Positions 1-6,352 of a stretch of DNA of 9,779 nt are shown piece after piece (position 1 is the first letter of the stretch; the number at the start of each line of letters is the position of its first letter). The notes under the pieces are model-generated. The model was not told the DNA's origin. It did no database searches and was given only the letters and a program-made list of their open reading frames with translations. The translations under genes were made by a program, and so were the position numbers. The DNA is from Mesorhizobium sp. (GTDB lineage Bacteria > Pseudomonadota > Alphaproteobacteria > Rhizobiales > Rhizobiaceae): NCBI GenBank assembly GCA_030698645.1, contig JAUYMV010000502.1, forward strand, positions 1 to 9,779. Direction: 5' to 3'.

Positions 1-242
1 GTGCGGTTGCGGCCGCCGTCAACGACTGGCGCATCAAGCCGGCCGGCTCCGAGGGCTACCGCACGGCCGAGGTGACGCTCGGCGGCGTCGACACGCACGA
101 CCTCGACCAGAAGACCATGCAGGCGAAGTCGGCGCCCGGCCTCTACGTCATCGGCGAGGCGGTCGACGTCACCGGCTGGCTCGGCGGCTACAATCTCCAG
201 TGGGCGTGGTCGTCCGGCTGGGCGGCCGGGCAGGCGGTGTGA
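1..242 (+). CDS. 3' end of BaiN/HI0933-family NAD(P)/FAD-dependent flavoprotein (partial)
   Basis: Only the last 79 codons are present, reading in the frame that starts at base 3 and ends with TGA at 240-242. The C-terminal segment has the hallmark end of the HI0933/YhiN/BaiN flavoprotein family: GYRTAEVTLGGVDT, then a TMQAKSAPGLYVIGEAVDV stretch, then GGYNLQWAWSSGWAAG. In this family the GLYVIGE...D.TG..GGYN.Q segment closes the FAD-binding Rossmann fold. The catalytic part lies outside the window, so substrate and reaction cannot be judged. Family members are annotated as NAD(P)/FAD-dependent oxidoreductases or aminoacetone-oxidase-like proteins and their physiological roles are mostly unknown. 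The next gene on the same strand starts about 100 bp downstream. No clear terminator separates them. Confidence 0.9.
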   Translation, partial: AVAAAVNDWRIKPAGSEGYRTAEVTLGGVDTHDLDQKTMQAKSAPGLYVIGEAVDVTGWLGGYNLQWAWSSGWAAGQAV

Positions 243-343
243 CCGGCGTCGATGCGCGGTCGCGCCCGATGCACGGAGCGCCCTCTTAAAGAATTTTCAT
301 CGGTCCACCCAAGGAATGCCCCAATCCCGTCGTCCCAGATAGG

Positions 344-901
344 ATGATGGCGATGTTGGCGGTCGAGACGGACGATGCCGAACTGGTGGCGCGCGCGAAA
401 GCGGGCGACCGGGAGGCGTTTTCGGAACTCGTCGCGCGACATTACGATTTCATCTTCCGCGTGGCGTGGAAATGGTGCGGCCGCAGGGCCAACGCGGAAG
501 ACATCGCGCAGGACGTCTGCGCCCGGCTCGGCAGTGCGATCCGCAGTTTCGGCGGGCAGGGCATGTTCACGACCTGGCTTTATTCGCTAACGCTCAACGC
601 CGCGCGCGACCATGGCCGCAAGGCCGTGCGGGAGACCCGCAAGGCCGAAGCCTTCGGCGTCCATGCGCTGACGTTCGGCGAGGCGGCAGAGGAACCGGAC
701 GACGCCTACGACCGGCTCTGGAAGGCGGTGCGCAGACTGCCGGACAAGCAGCGCGAGGCGGTGCTGCTGGTCTATGGCGAAGGGCTTGGCCACGCGGCGA
801 CGGCCGACATCATGGGTTGCGCCGAGGCGACGGTGTCGTGGCATGTGCACGAAGCGAAGAAACGGCTGAAGGTGCTGGTCGCCCAGGCCGGGGATGAGTG
901 A
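344..901 (+). CDS. ECF (extracytoplasmic function) RNA polymerase sigma factor
   Basis: The product is a 185-residue sigma-70-family protein with only regions 2 and 4, as in ECF sigma factors. Region 2 spans about residues 12-93: an ELVARAKAGDREAFSELVARH helix is followed by the AEDIAQDV core-binding motif at 51-58 and the FTTWLYSLTLNAARDH promoter-melting helix. Region 4 spans about residues 124-180: LPDKQREAVLL begins it and the MGCAEATVSWHVHEAKKRL helix-turn-helix would read the -35 element. The start is uncertain among three in-frame ATGs (344, 347, 353). The AGG at 341-343 fits the ATG at 353 best, and the longest reading is given. The 3' end overlaps the following VWA gene by 8 nt, which implies translational coupling. 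No zinc-binding anti-sigma gene is adjacent, so the VWA protein is the only candidate membrane partner. The exact ECF group was not determined. Confidence 0.93.
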   Translation: MMAMLAVETDDAELVARAKAGDREAFSELVARHYDFIFRVAWKWCGRRANAEDIAQDVCARLGSAIRSFGGQGMFTTWLYSLTLNAARDHGRKAVRETRKAEAFGVHALTFGEAAEEPDDAYDRLWKAVRRLPDKQREAVLLVYGEGLGHAATADIMGCAEATVSWHVHEAKKRLKVLVAQAGDE

Positions 902-2936
902 GATGATCGACGACGACGAACTCGGCCGGCTCGGCCGCGCGATCCCGCCGAAACCCTCGGAGGAAGCCCGCGCGCGCGCGCTTGACGCCGCGATGCGGGC
1001 CTTCGACGAAAAAATCGCGCCGGCCTCCCAAGGATCGGCTGTCGGCGCGCGTCTCAGGTCCAAAGCGCTCATGCTTTGGAGGACGATGATGTCACGCAAG
1101 CTGCTCACGACGCCGGCGATCGCCGGCCTGGTCGCGCTGCCGATCGCCGGCTACGCCACCTTCTACCTCATCGAGACGTCGCCTTTCGCCGTATCGTTCG
1201 ACAGCGGTGGCAGGTCGGGGCCGGTCTCGGAACCCGCGCCGCGACAGCCGGCCCCGCCGACGACGGTGCAGCCGAAGCCGACCGAACTGAAGGCCGAACC
1301 GCAGGTGGGGCGTCAGGACATGGAAGCCGTGCAGAAGCGGGCAAACGAGAGCGACGCGCTTGCGACCCTTCAGACGGCGTCCCCGCCGCCGGGCGTGATC
1401 GCCGCCGACCGTTCGCGGTCGATGGCGCCCGCCGGGTCGATGGGCGAGGGCGGTGCGATGGCGCCGCCCATGATGGGGCTGGACGCGACGATCCCGCCGG
1501 AGGAGAACCGCGACCGGCTGGCGGAGTTCGCCACCAACCCGGTGAAGTCGGCGCTGGAAAACCCGGTCTCGACCTTCTCGATCGACGTCGACACGGCGTC
1601 CTATGCCTTCGTGCGCCGTTCGCTGAAGGAGGGCTTCCTGCCGCAGGCCGACACGGTGCGGGTCGAGGAGATGGTCAACTACTTCCCCTATGACTGGAAG
1701 GGGCCGACCGAAGCCGGCACGCCGTTCAATTCGACCGTCACGGTGATGCCGACGCCGTGGAACGCCGACACCAAGCTGATGCATGTCGCCATCAAGGGGT
1801 TCGACCTGCAGCCCGCCGAAAAGCCCCGCGCCAACCTGGTCTTCCTGATCGACGTGTCGGGTTCGATGGAGTCGGCCGACAAGCTGCCGCTGCTCAAATC
1901 CTCGTTCCGGCTGCTGGTCAACCAGATGACCGAGCAGGACACGGTGTCCATCGTCACCTATGCCGGCAACGCCGGCACCGTGCTCGAGCCGACCAAGGGC
2001 TCCGACAAGGCGAAGATTCTGGCCGCGCTCGACCGGCTGGAATCGGGTGGATCGACGGCTGGCGAGGCGGGTCTGCGCGAGGCCTACCGGCTGGCGGAAG
2101 CCTCCTTCATCCAGGGCGGCGTCAACCGCGTGATGCTCGCCACCGACGGCGACTTCAATGTCGGCCAGAGCGACGACGACGACTTGAAGCGGCTGATCGA
2201 GGCGAAGCGCGAGAGCGGCGTCTTCCTCTCGGTGCTGGGCTTTGGGCGCGGCAATCTCAATGACCGGATGATGCAGGAGATCGCACAGAACGGAAACGGT
2301 CAGGCCGCCTATATCGACACGCTGGCGGAAGCCGAGAAGGTTCTGGTGCAGGAAGCGGGCTCGACGCTCTTCCCGATCGCCAAGGACGTCAAGATCCAGG
2401 TCGAGTTCAATCCCGAAAAGATCGCCGAATACCGGCTGATCGGCTACGAAACGCGCGCGCTCAACCGGGAGGACTTCAACAACGACCGCGTCGACGCGGG
2501 CGAGATCGGCTCCGGCCATTCGGTGACGGCGATCTACGAGATCACGCCGAAGGGCAGCCCCGCGACCGTCATCGACGACCTGCGCTACGGCCAGGCGGCG
2601 ACCGACAGTGCGGCGGGCGTGGCGAATGCCGGCGAATATGCCTTCGTGAAGATCCGCTACAAGCTGCCCACGGAAGACGCCAGCAAGCTCATCACCACGC
2701 CGGTGACCGGCGCAAACGAGATTGCGTCGTTCGACGCCGCGGGCACCGACCAGCGCTTCTCGGTGGCGGTCGCGGCCTTCGGCCAGAAGCTGCGCGGCGC
2801 CGACCAGACGGACGGCTTCGGCTACGACAGGATCGCAGAGATCGCCACCGCCGCGCGCGGCGCCGACCCGTTCGGCTATCGCGCGGAATTCCTGTCCCTC
2901 GTGCGCCTTGCCTCGGCGCTCGACGGCAAGCGGTAG
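894..2936 (+). CDS. Single-pass membrane von Willebrand factor A (YfbK-like) protein, candidate sigma-factor partner
   Basis: The product has 680 residues. Residues 1-70 are a charged, soluble segment (DDDELGRLGRAIPPKPSEEA, then an Ala/Arg-rich helix). One hydrophobic span follows at about 71-93 (LLTTPAIAGLVALPIAGYATF), then a Pro/Ala/Gly/Met-rich linker to about 200. A YfbK-type N-terminal domain covers about 203-300 (NPVSTFSIDVDTASYAFVRR, then VRVEEMVNYFPYDW). The VWA domain covers about 312-485 with an intact MIDAS site: D320-x-S322-x-S324, T388 in GGSTAGE, and D418 in ATDGD. A DUF3520-like C-terminal domain covers about 490-675. The predicted topology places the short N-terminus in the cytosol and the VWA part in the periplasm. 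The ATG at 894 overlaps the sigma gene's TGA. A second in-frame ATG at 903 is possible. The family identity is clear. The idea that the N-terminus binds or inhibits the sigma factor is inference from topology and gene overlap. Confidence 0.9.
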   Translation: MSEMIDDDELGRLGRAIPPKPSEEARARALDAAMRAFDEKIAPASQGSAVGARLRSKALMLWRTMMSRKLLTTPAIAGLVALPIAGYATFYLIETSPFAVSFDSGGRSGPVSEPAPRQPAPPTTVQPKPTELKAEPQVGRQDMEAVQKRANESDALATLQTASPPPGVIAADRSRSMAPAGSMGEGGAMAPPMMGLDATIPPEENRDRLAEFATNPVKSALENPVSTFSIDVDTASYAFVRRSLKEGFLPQADTVRVEEMVNYFPYDWKGPTEAGTPFNSTVTVMPTPWNADTKLMHVAIKGFDLQPAEKPRANLVFLIDVSGSMESADKLPLLKSSFRLLVNQMTEQDTVSIVTYAGNAGTVLEPTKGSDKAKILAALDRLESGGSTAGEAGLREAYRLAEASFIQGGVNRVMLATDGDFNVGQSDDDDLKRLIEAKRESGVFLSVLGFGRGNLNDRMMQEIAQNGNGQAAYIDTLAEAEKVLVQEAGSTLFPIAKDVKIQVEFNPEKIAEYRLIGYETRALNREDFNNDRVDAGEIGSGHSVTAIYEITPKGSPATVIDDLRYGQAATDSAAGVANAGEYAFVKIRYKLPTEDASKLITTPVTGANEIASFDAAGTDQRFSVAVAAFGQKLRGADQTDGFGYDRIAEIATAARGADPFGYRAEFLSLVRLASALDGKR

Positions 2937-2954
2937 GCGGCGATAGGGCGCGGC

Positions 2955-2974
2955 CCGCCGTCTGGTCACGGCGG
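2955..2974 (+). other. Hairpin downstream of VWA gene
   Basis: A perfect 7-bp inverted repeat, CCGCCGT (2955-2961) and ACGGCGG (2968-2974), has a 6-nt loop and lies 19 nt after the VWA stop. No T-run follows, so it is not a terminator by itself. It precedes the strong terminator at 3000-3029 and may protect the mRNA 3' end. Function is inferred only. Confidence 0.4.
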
Positions 2975-2999
2975 ACGGCCCTTCGGGCGGGCGAGGCAG

Positions 3000-3029
3000 G
3001 GCCGGCGGGGAAACCCGCCGGCCTTTTTT
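3000..3029 (+). terminator. Rho-independent terminator of the sigma factor-VWA operon
   Basis: A perfect 10-bp GC stem is formed by GGCCGGCGGG (3000-3009) and CCCGCCGGCC (3014-3023). It is closed by a GAAA tetraloop (3010-3013) and followed directly by six T residues (3024-3029). This is a textbook intrinsic terminator about 64 nt after the VWA stop codon. It separates the sigma/VWA operon from padR. Confidence 0.93.
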
Positions 3030-3058
3030 CATGCGCGCCGATTTTTCAAAGTTCTATC

Positions 3059-3087
3059 TTGCAAAAGATATATCTTTGATTAGATAT
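3059..3087 (+). promoter_or_regulatory. padR promoter with embedded palindromic operator
   Basis: A sigma-70-like promoter can be read as TTGCAA (3059-3064), a 16-17 nt spacer, and TAGATA or AGATAT (3081-3087). The spacer contains a perfect 14-bp palindrome, AAAGATATATCTTT, at 3064-3077. A second, smaller repeat, ATCTT-GCAA-AAGAT, lies at 3056-3069. Transcription would start near 3093. The AT-rich block stands out from the GC-rich surroundings. PadR-family regulators commonly repress their own genes through such dyads, so an autoregulatory operator is the likely role (inference). Confidence 0.7.
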
Positions 3088-3119
3088 GACGCATGGAAAC
3101 CAATCGAGAGAGAGTTCAC

Positions 3120-3725
3120 ATGTTTGGAATGAGATTTCACAAGGGCCACAAAGGGGACCATGAGCATCACGCGCACTGGATGGCTGGATCGCCCGAGGGC
3201 GGCGATGGTCCCGGCCGCCGGCACGGCCGCGGCGGTCCGTTCGGACGCCATCGTGGCGGTCCGTTCGGCGGGCGCGGCGGGCGCATGTTCGATCCGGGCG
3301 CGTTGCGCCTCGTCGTGCTCGGCCTGATCGCCGAGGAACCGCGGCATGGCTACGACATCATCAAGGCGCTGGAGGCCAAGTTCCAGGGCGCCTATAGCCC
3401 GAGCCCCGGCGCCATCTATCCGATGCTGCAGATGATGGAAGAGGCCGACCTCGTCGTCTCCGAGACCAACGGCAACAAGCGCCGCTACTCGATCACCGAG
3501 CAGGGTCGCGCCTATCTGGCGGAACAGGCCAGCGAACTGGACAAGATCAACGCGCAGATCGACGAGAACGCGGCGGAGACGAGCGGCGTGTCGCTCGGCG
3601 ACGAGGTGAAGGCGCTGACCTTCGCGCTGTTCTCGCGCCTGCGCGGCGGTTCGCTCAGCGGCGCCCAGGCGCTCAAGGCAAAGGAGATCCTGAAGAAGGC
3701 GCGGCGGGATCTGGAGGATCTCTGA
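3120..3725 (+). CDS. PadR-family transcriptional regulator with His/Gly-rich N-terminus
   Basis: With the ATG at 3120 the product has 201 residues. That start is preferred over the in-frame ATG at 3093 because GAGAGAGAG (3106-3114) lies 5 nt upstream as a ribosome-binding site. The 3093 codon also coincides with the expected transcription start. Residues 7-55 are unusually rich in His, Gly and Arg (HKGHKGDHEHHAHW, then GGPFG repeats), a low-complexity tail ahead of the winged helix. The PadR winged helix spans about 58-130: LRLVVLGLIAEEPRHGYDI, then the family's S-P-GAIYPMLQ signature, then KRRYSITEQGRAYL for the wing. The C-terminal part is helical (ELDKINAQIDENA, then RLRGG...KEILKKARRDLEDL) and probably dimerises, as in PadR-s1 proteins. 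No efflux pump or phenolic-acid gene is adjacent, so the target beyond itself is unknown. The His-rich tail might sense metal, but this is speculation. Confidence 0.92.
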   Translation: MFGMRFHKGHKGDHEHHAHWMAGSPEGGDGPGRRHGRGGPFGRHRGGPFGGRGGRMFDPGALRLVVLGLIAEEPRHGYDIIKALEAKFQGAYSPSPGAIYPMLQMMEEADLVVSETNGNKRRYSITEQGRAYLAEQASELDKINAQIDENAAETSGVSLGDEVKALTFALFSRLRGGSLSGAQALKAKEILKKARRDLEDL

Positions 3726-3870
3726 GGTCGCCGGTCCCGCGATGTGAATGACAGCGCCGGGGCGTGAAGTCGCCCGGCAACCATGGGCGGGCGCGGCTGC
3801 GTTCGCCCTTGGCAATGCGGGCAAGCTTTCCTCGTCCGCGTGGCGCGACGGCGTGTCCCGCGTCTCGAAA

Positions 3871-3904
3871 TTGCAGGTGCATTCGGATTCGGCTAAAATG
3901 CACC
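3871..3904 (+). promoter_or_regulatory. parDE promoter and inverted-repeat operator
   Basis: TTGCAG (3871-3876), a 17-nt spacer and TAAAAT (3894-3899) make a strong sigma-70-type promoter. A perfect 8-bp inverted repeat, GGTGCATT (3876-3883) and AATGCACC (3897-3904), spans it. The half-sites begin 21 bp apart, about two helical turns, so both face the same side of the DNA. This matches autorepression by a ribbon-helix-helix antitoxin or the antitoxin-toxin complex. The start site would be near 3906, giving a very short leader before GGAGG (3908-3912) and the ATG at 3919. Confidence 0.8.
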
Positions 3905-3918
3905 ATCGGAGGTCGCGC

Positions 3919-4170
3919 ATGGATGTCTCGTTAAACGCGCACTGGGAAGCGTTCGTCGCTTCGCTCGTCGAGGACGGCCGCTACGGTTCGGCCCGCGATG
4001 TGCTGGTGGAAGGCCTGCGGCTCGTCGAAGAGCGTGAGACGAAGCTGGCCGCACTGCGGGAAACGCTCGACGGCGCGTTGGTGCGGGGCGGGAGCCATAC
4101 CGACGATGAGGTTGCCGCCGCCGTCACGATCCGCCTCGCGCAGGTTCCAATTCCGGACGCCGCCGAATAG
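3919..4170 (+). CDS. parD: ParD-like antitoxin (ribbon-helix-helix, type II TA)
   Basis: The product has 83 residues. Its N-terminus, MDVSLNAHWEAFVASLVEDG, followed by RYGSARDVLVEGLRLVEERE, is the ParD/CC2985-type ribbon-helix-helix pattern: a beta strand for DNA binding, then two helices. The C-terminal half (about 45-83, TLDGALVRGG...AEPIP-like tail) would be the flexible toxin-binding part. The ATG at 3919 is chosen because GGAGG lies at 3908-3912, 6 nt upstream. An in-frame ATG at 3898 falls inside the -10 element and cannot be the start. The TAG stop at 4168-4170 overlaps the GTG of the toxin by one base, the usual tight coupling of antitoxin before toxin. The gene is likely autoregulated through the inverted repeat in its promoter. 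Confidence 0.88.
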   Translation: MDVSLNAHWEAFVASLVEDGRYGSARDVLVEGLRLVEERETKLAALRETLDGALVRGGSHTDDEVAAAVTIRLAQVPIPDAAE

Positions 4171-4481
4171 TGCTAAAGCTTCGCTACAGCAGCGAGGCGC
4201 TCGATAACATTGCGGACATTGCGGTCCACATCGCCCGGGCGAGCGGCAGCGTCGTCTTGGCGGAACGCGTCTCCGGCGACATCCGGAAGCGATGCCGGCG
4301 CCTCGCGTCTCTTCCGGGAACGCTCGGTCGGGCGCGCAACGAACTGCGTGAGGAACTGCGCAGCATAGCGTTCAACAACTTCGTCATCTTCTTTCGATAC
4401 GACAATGGCGCGCTTGAGATCGTCGCCGTGCTCGAAGGCCATCGCGACATCCTTGCATATTTCGACGATGACGAAATCTAA
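4170..4481 (+). CDS. parE: ParE/RelE-superfamily toxin
   Basis: The product has 103 residues and a GTG start inside the sequence TAGTG, overlapping the antitoxin stop by 1 nt. The sequence has the ParE pattern: LRYSSEALDNIADIAVHIA at the N-terminus, a central CRRLASLPGTLGRARNELREELRS, then FNNFVIFFRYDNGALEIVAVLEGHRDI at the C-terminus. In known ParE proteins the P..GR.R.EL..LRS and Y/F-hydrophobic-FFR...EI..VL..RD elements form the sheet core and C-terminus. The fold is shared with RelE mRNA interferases. ParE members poison DNA gyrase, but the target cannot be assigned from sequence alone. No frameshift or missing core segment is visible, so the toxin appears intact. Confidence 0.88.
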   Translation: MLKLRYSSEALDNIADIAVHIARASGSVVLAERVSGDIRKRCRRLASLPGTLGRARNELREELRSIAFNNFVIFFRYDNGALEIVAVLEGHRDILAYFDDDEI

Positions 4482-4571
4482 TTGCCTGCCGCGCTCTTCA
4501 AGCCTCCGAGTTGCCCCCAACTTGCTCGACGCGCCGATCCGGAGTACTCGGCTGCGGGAAGGCGGACGCGC

Positions 4572-5267
4572 ATGACGAAGACGGTGGTCATGATCCAGCA
4601 CAGCGACGAGCGCGAGGACAATCGCGTTGCGGTGCATCTGCGCGCGCATGGCTACCGGGTGCGGCGGTTTCGGCCCGACCAGGGCGACGTGCTGCCGGAT
4701 ACGGATGCGGAGATCGCCGGATGCGTCGTCTTCGGTGGTCTCTACAATGTCTATGACGTCGAAGCGCATCCCTTCCTGCGCACGGAATATGCCTTCATCC
4801 GGCGCTGTCTCGATGCGGATGTTCCGCTGCTCGGCATCTGCCAGGGCGCCCAGATGATCGCCTGGCATCTTGGCGCCCAGGTCGGTCCGAGCGAGGCGGG
4901 ATTGCATGAGTTCGGCTACTACGAACTCCGTCCGACGCCAGAGGCCGGCGACTTTCTCGACCGGCCGATCCGGGTCGTGCAGTCGCACTGGCACGGTTTC
5001 GCCATTCCGGATGGCGCGGTCAGGCTGGCGTCGAGCGACAGCTTTCCCAACCAGGCCTTCCGGATCGGCGACAAGGTTTTCGGCCTGCAGTTCCATGCCG
5101 AAGTGACGCCGGACGGTTTTCGCGCCATGCAGGCGCGCAGCGCCGCGCGCTATGGCCTGCCGGGCGTCCAGTCGGAGGCGGAGCAAAACCGCCTGATGGC
5201 GGAGCATGACGGGCCGCAGGCCGAATGGTTCGGCGTGTTCCTCGGCCGCCTTTTCCCGGCCGCCTAG
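4572..5267 (+). CDS. Class I (triad) glutamine amidotransferase
   Basis: The product has 231 residues with an ATG at 4572 and GGGAAGG (4556-4562) upstream as ribosome-binding site. It matches a stand-alone class I glutamine amidotransferase: a VVFGGLYNVYD oxyanion-side loop around residues 52-62, the nucleophile elbow LLGICQGAQ with Cys90, and the catalytic pair in GLQFHAEVTP with His175 and Glu177. All three triad residues are present, so the domain should hydrolyse glutamine or a gamma-glutamyl compound. Acceptor and pathway are unknown. Similar stand-alone proteins are usually annotated only as type 1 glutamine amidotransferase or GMP synthase-like. The gene lies 90 bp after the toxin. AGTTG-CCCC-CAACT in that gap is too weak to call a terminator. 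Its stop overlaps that of the convergent methyltransferase in CTAG. Confidence 0.9.
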   Translation: MTKTVVMIQHSDEREDNRVAVHLRAHGYRVRRFRPDQGDVLPDTDAEIAGCVVFGGLYNVYDVEAHPFLRTEYAFIRRCLDADVPLLGICQGAQMIAWHLGAQVGPSEAGLHEFGYYELRPTPEAGDFLDRPIRVVQSHWHGFAIPDGAVRLASSDSFPNQAFRIGDKVFGLQFHAEVTPDGFRAMQARSAARYGLPGVQSEAEQNRLMAEHDGPQAEWFGVFLGRLFPAA

Positions 5268-6286
5268 CCCCGCGAGCGCCGCCGCTCGCGCCTGGCTTCG
5301 CTGGTCTCGCCCGTGCCGCCGCTCTGGTCGGCCATCTTGTTGCGCAGCGGTCCGATGCGGGCAACGACGTCGTCGACGGTCGGGCGGGCGCCCTTCGTGT
5401 GCGCGTCGAGCGCCTCGCGCATCGCCCTCAGATGCACGAAGGACGTGCCGCAGCAGCCGCCGACGATCCTGGCGCCGCCATCGACGGCCATGCGCACATA
5501 GTCGGCCATCAGTTCCGGCGTGCCGGAATAATGGATCGTCGCGCCGCGAAATTCGGGAATGCCGCAATTGCCCTTGACGATGATCGTCGCGTCGGGGGCC
5601 GCCGCCGACATGTCGAGCAGCGAGGACAGGATGTCGGAGGCGCCGACGCCGCAATTGGCGCCGACGGCGACCGGCGCTTGAGCCAGGCCAGTCGCAACGC
5701 CGTGGATGTCCTTCGGGTGCAGGCCCATCATCGAGCGGCCCGCCGTGTCGAAGGACGCGGTGAAGGTGTAGGGCATGCCGACGCGGATGGCGGCCTCGGC
5801 CGCCGCGCGAATCTCGTCCGGCGCCGACATGGTCTCGATCCAGGCGATTTCGGCGCCGCCGGCCTTGAGGCCTTCCATCTGTTCAGCGAAGGATTCCACC
5901 GCCTCGTCATAGGTCATGGCGCCAAGCGGCTCGAGCAATTCGCCGGTCGGTCCGACGGAGCCGGCGACGATGACGCGGCGGCCGGCCTGGTCGGCGACGG
6001 CGCGCGCGATCTCGGCGGCCAGCCTGTTCAGTTCGTGCACGCGGTCCTGCGCATTGTGCAGCTTCATGCGGTGGCGCGTGCCGCCGAAGGAATTGGTCAG
6101 GATGATGTCGGCGCCGGCGTCGACGAATCCCTGGTGCAGCGCGGTGATCTTCGCCGGATCGCTCTCGTTCCAGAGTTCCGGCGCTTCGCCTGCCTCAAGA
6201 CCCATGGCGAACAGGTTCGTGCCGGTGGCGCCGTCGGCGAGCAGCACGCCCTTTTCGGCAATCAGCAAGTCGATCGGATTGGTCAT
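5264..6286 (-). CDS. bmt: Betaine/homocysteine S-methyltransferase
   Basis: The product has 340 residues, starting at the ATG whose first base is 6286. It is a homocysteine S-methyltransferase-domain (TIM barrel) protein that would transfer a methyl group, probably from betaine, to homocysteine to make methionine in the cytosol. Visible motifs are LLADGATGTNLFAMGL at 15-30, ADIILTNSFGG at 59-69, AGSVGPTGELLEP at 108-120, and the zinc ligands Cys212 (GANCGVG) and Cys278-Cys279 (GGCCGTS). The length fits free-standing BHMT-type enzymes rather than full MetH. No cobalamin or folate domain is present. The Arg-rich C-terminal tail (ARRERRRSRG) is unusual and overlaps a DNA hairpin. A longer open frame upstream to 6892 runs antisense through the XRE gene and is not coding. 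The methyl donor is inferred from rhizobial relatives, so another S-methyl donor remains possible. Confidence 0.9.
   Translation of the reverse strand: MTNPIDLLIAEKGVLLADGATGTNLFAMGLEAGEAPELWNESDPAKITALHQGFVDAGADIILTNSFGGTRHRMKLHNAQDRVHELNRLAAEIARAVADQAGRRVIVAGSVGPTGELLEPLGAMTYDEAVESFAEQMEGLKAGGAEIAWIETMSAPDEIRAAAEAAIRVGMPYTFTASFDTAGRSMMGLHPKDIHGVATGLAQAPVAVGANCGVGASDILSSLLDMSAAAPDATIIVKGNCGIPEFRGATIHYSGTPELMADYVRMAVDGGARIVGGCCGTSFVHLRAMREALDAHTKGARPTVDDVVARIGPLRNKMADQSGGTGETSEARRERRRSRG
5271..5290. other. Hairpin at the convergent gene junction
   Basis: A perfect 8-bp inverted repeat, CGCGAGCG (5271-5278) and CGCTCGCG (5283-5290), has a 4-nt loop just past the amidotransferase stop. It also encodes the Arg-rich C-terminus of the opposing methyltransferase. 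No T-run follows on either strand, so it is at best a weak, factor-assisted terminator for the rightward transcript. Confidence 0.35.
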
Positions 6287-6323
6287 GGCGGAGCTTTCGG
6301 GAAAGGCATTCTGTTGAAATAAC

Positions 6324-6352
6324 GATATAAGGAAGTCTTTATGTCCGGTCAA
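6324..6352 (-). promoter_or_regulatory. bmt promoter with AT-rich palindrome (SahR-like operator candidate)
   Basis: On the minus strand TTGACC (6352-6347), a 17-nt spacer and TATATC (6329-6324) give a promoter with ideal spacing. Transcription would start near 6317, leaving about 30 nt of leader. Between the boxes lies the imperfect palindrome ACATAAAGACTTCCTTATAT (6344-6325), of form ATAAnGAnnTCnTTAT. It resembles, from memory, the AT-rich operator assigned to SahR, an ArsR-type S-adenosylhomocysteine sensor controlling methionine-cycle genes in alphaproteobacteria. The -35 box overlaps the TGA of the upstream XRE gene (6349-6351). The promoter call is fairly strong. The identity of the regulator is inference. 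Confidence 0.68.

Noticed and set aside
302..334. ECF-type autoregulated promoter (GGAAT at 313 with CGTC at 331)
   Set aside because: The gap of about 13 nt is shorter than the usual 16-17 nt for ECF promoters. Other pairings were no better.
1092..3032. A 646-codon open frame on the minus strand opposite the VWA gene
   Set aside because: It has Arg/His-rich low-complexity content with no domain and mirrors the GC-rich codons of a clearly recognised gene. Its start also lies inside the terminator region.
3748..3918. Longer N-terminus for the ParD-like protein
   Set aside because: The extension spans the promoter and operator, while GGAGG marks the ATG at 3919.
5225..6322. A 365-codon plus-strand open frame opposite the methyltransferase
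   Set aside because: It is antisense to a gene with conserved zinc-ligand motifs, and its own translation shows no recognisable domain.
6287..6323. SAM-II or SAH riboswitch in front of the methyltransferase
   Set aside because: The predicted leader is only about 30 nt, and no conserved riboswitch core or pseudoknot arms were seen.
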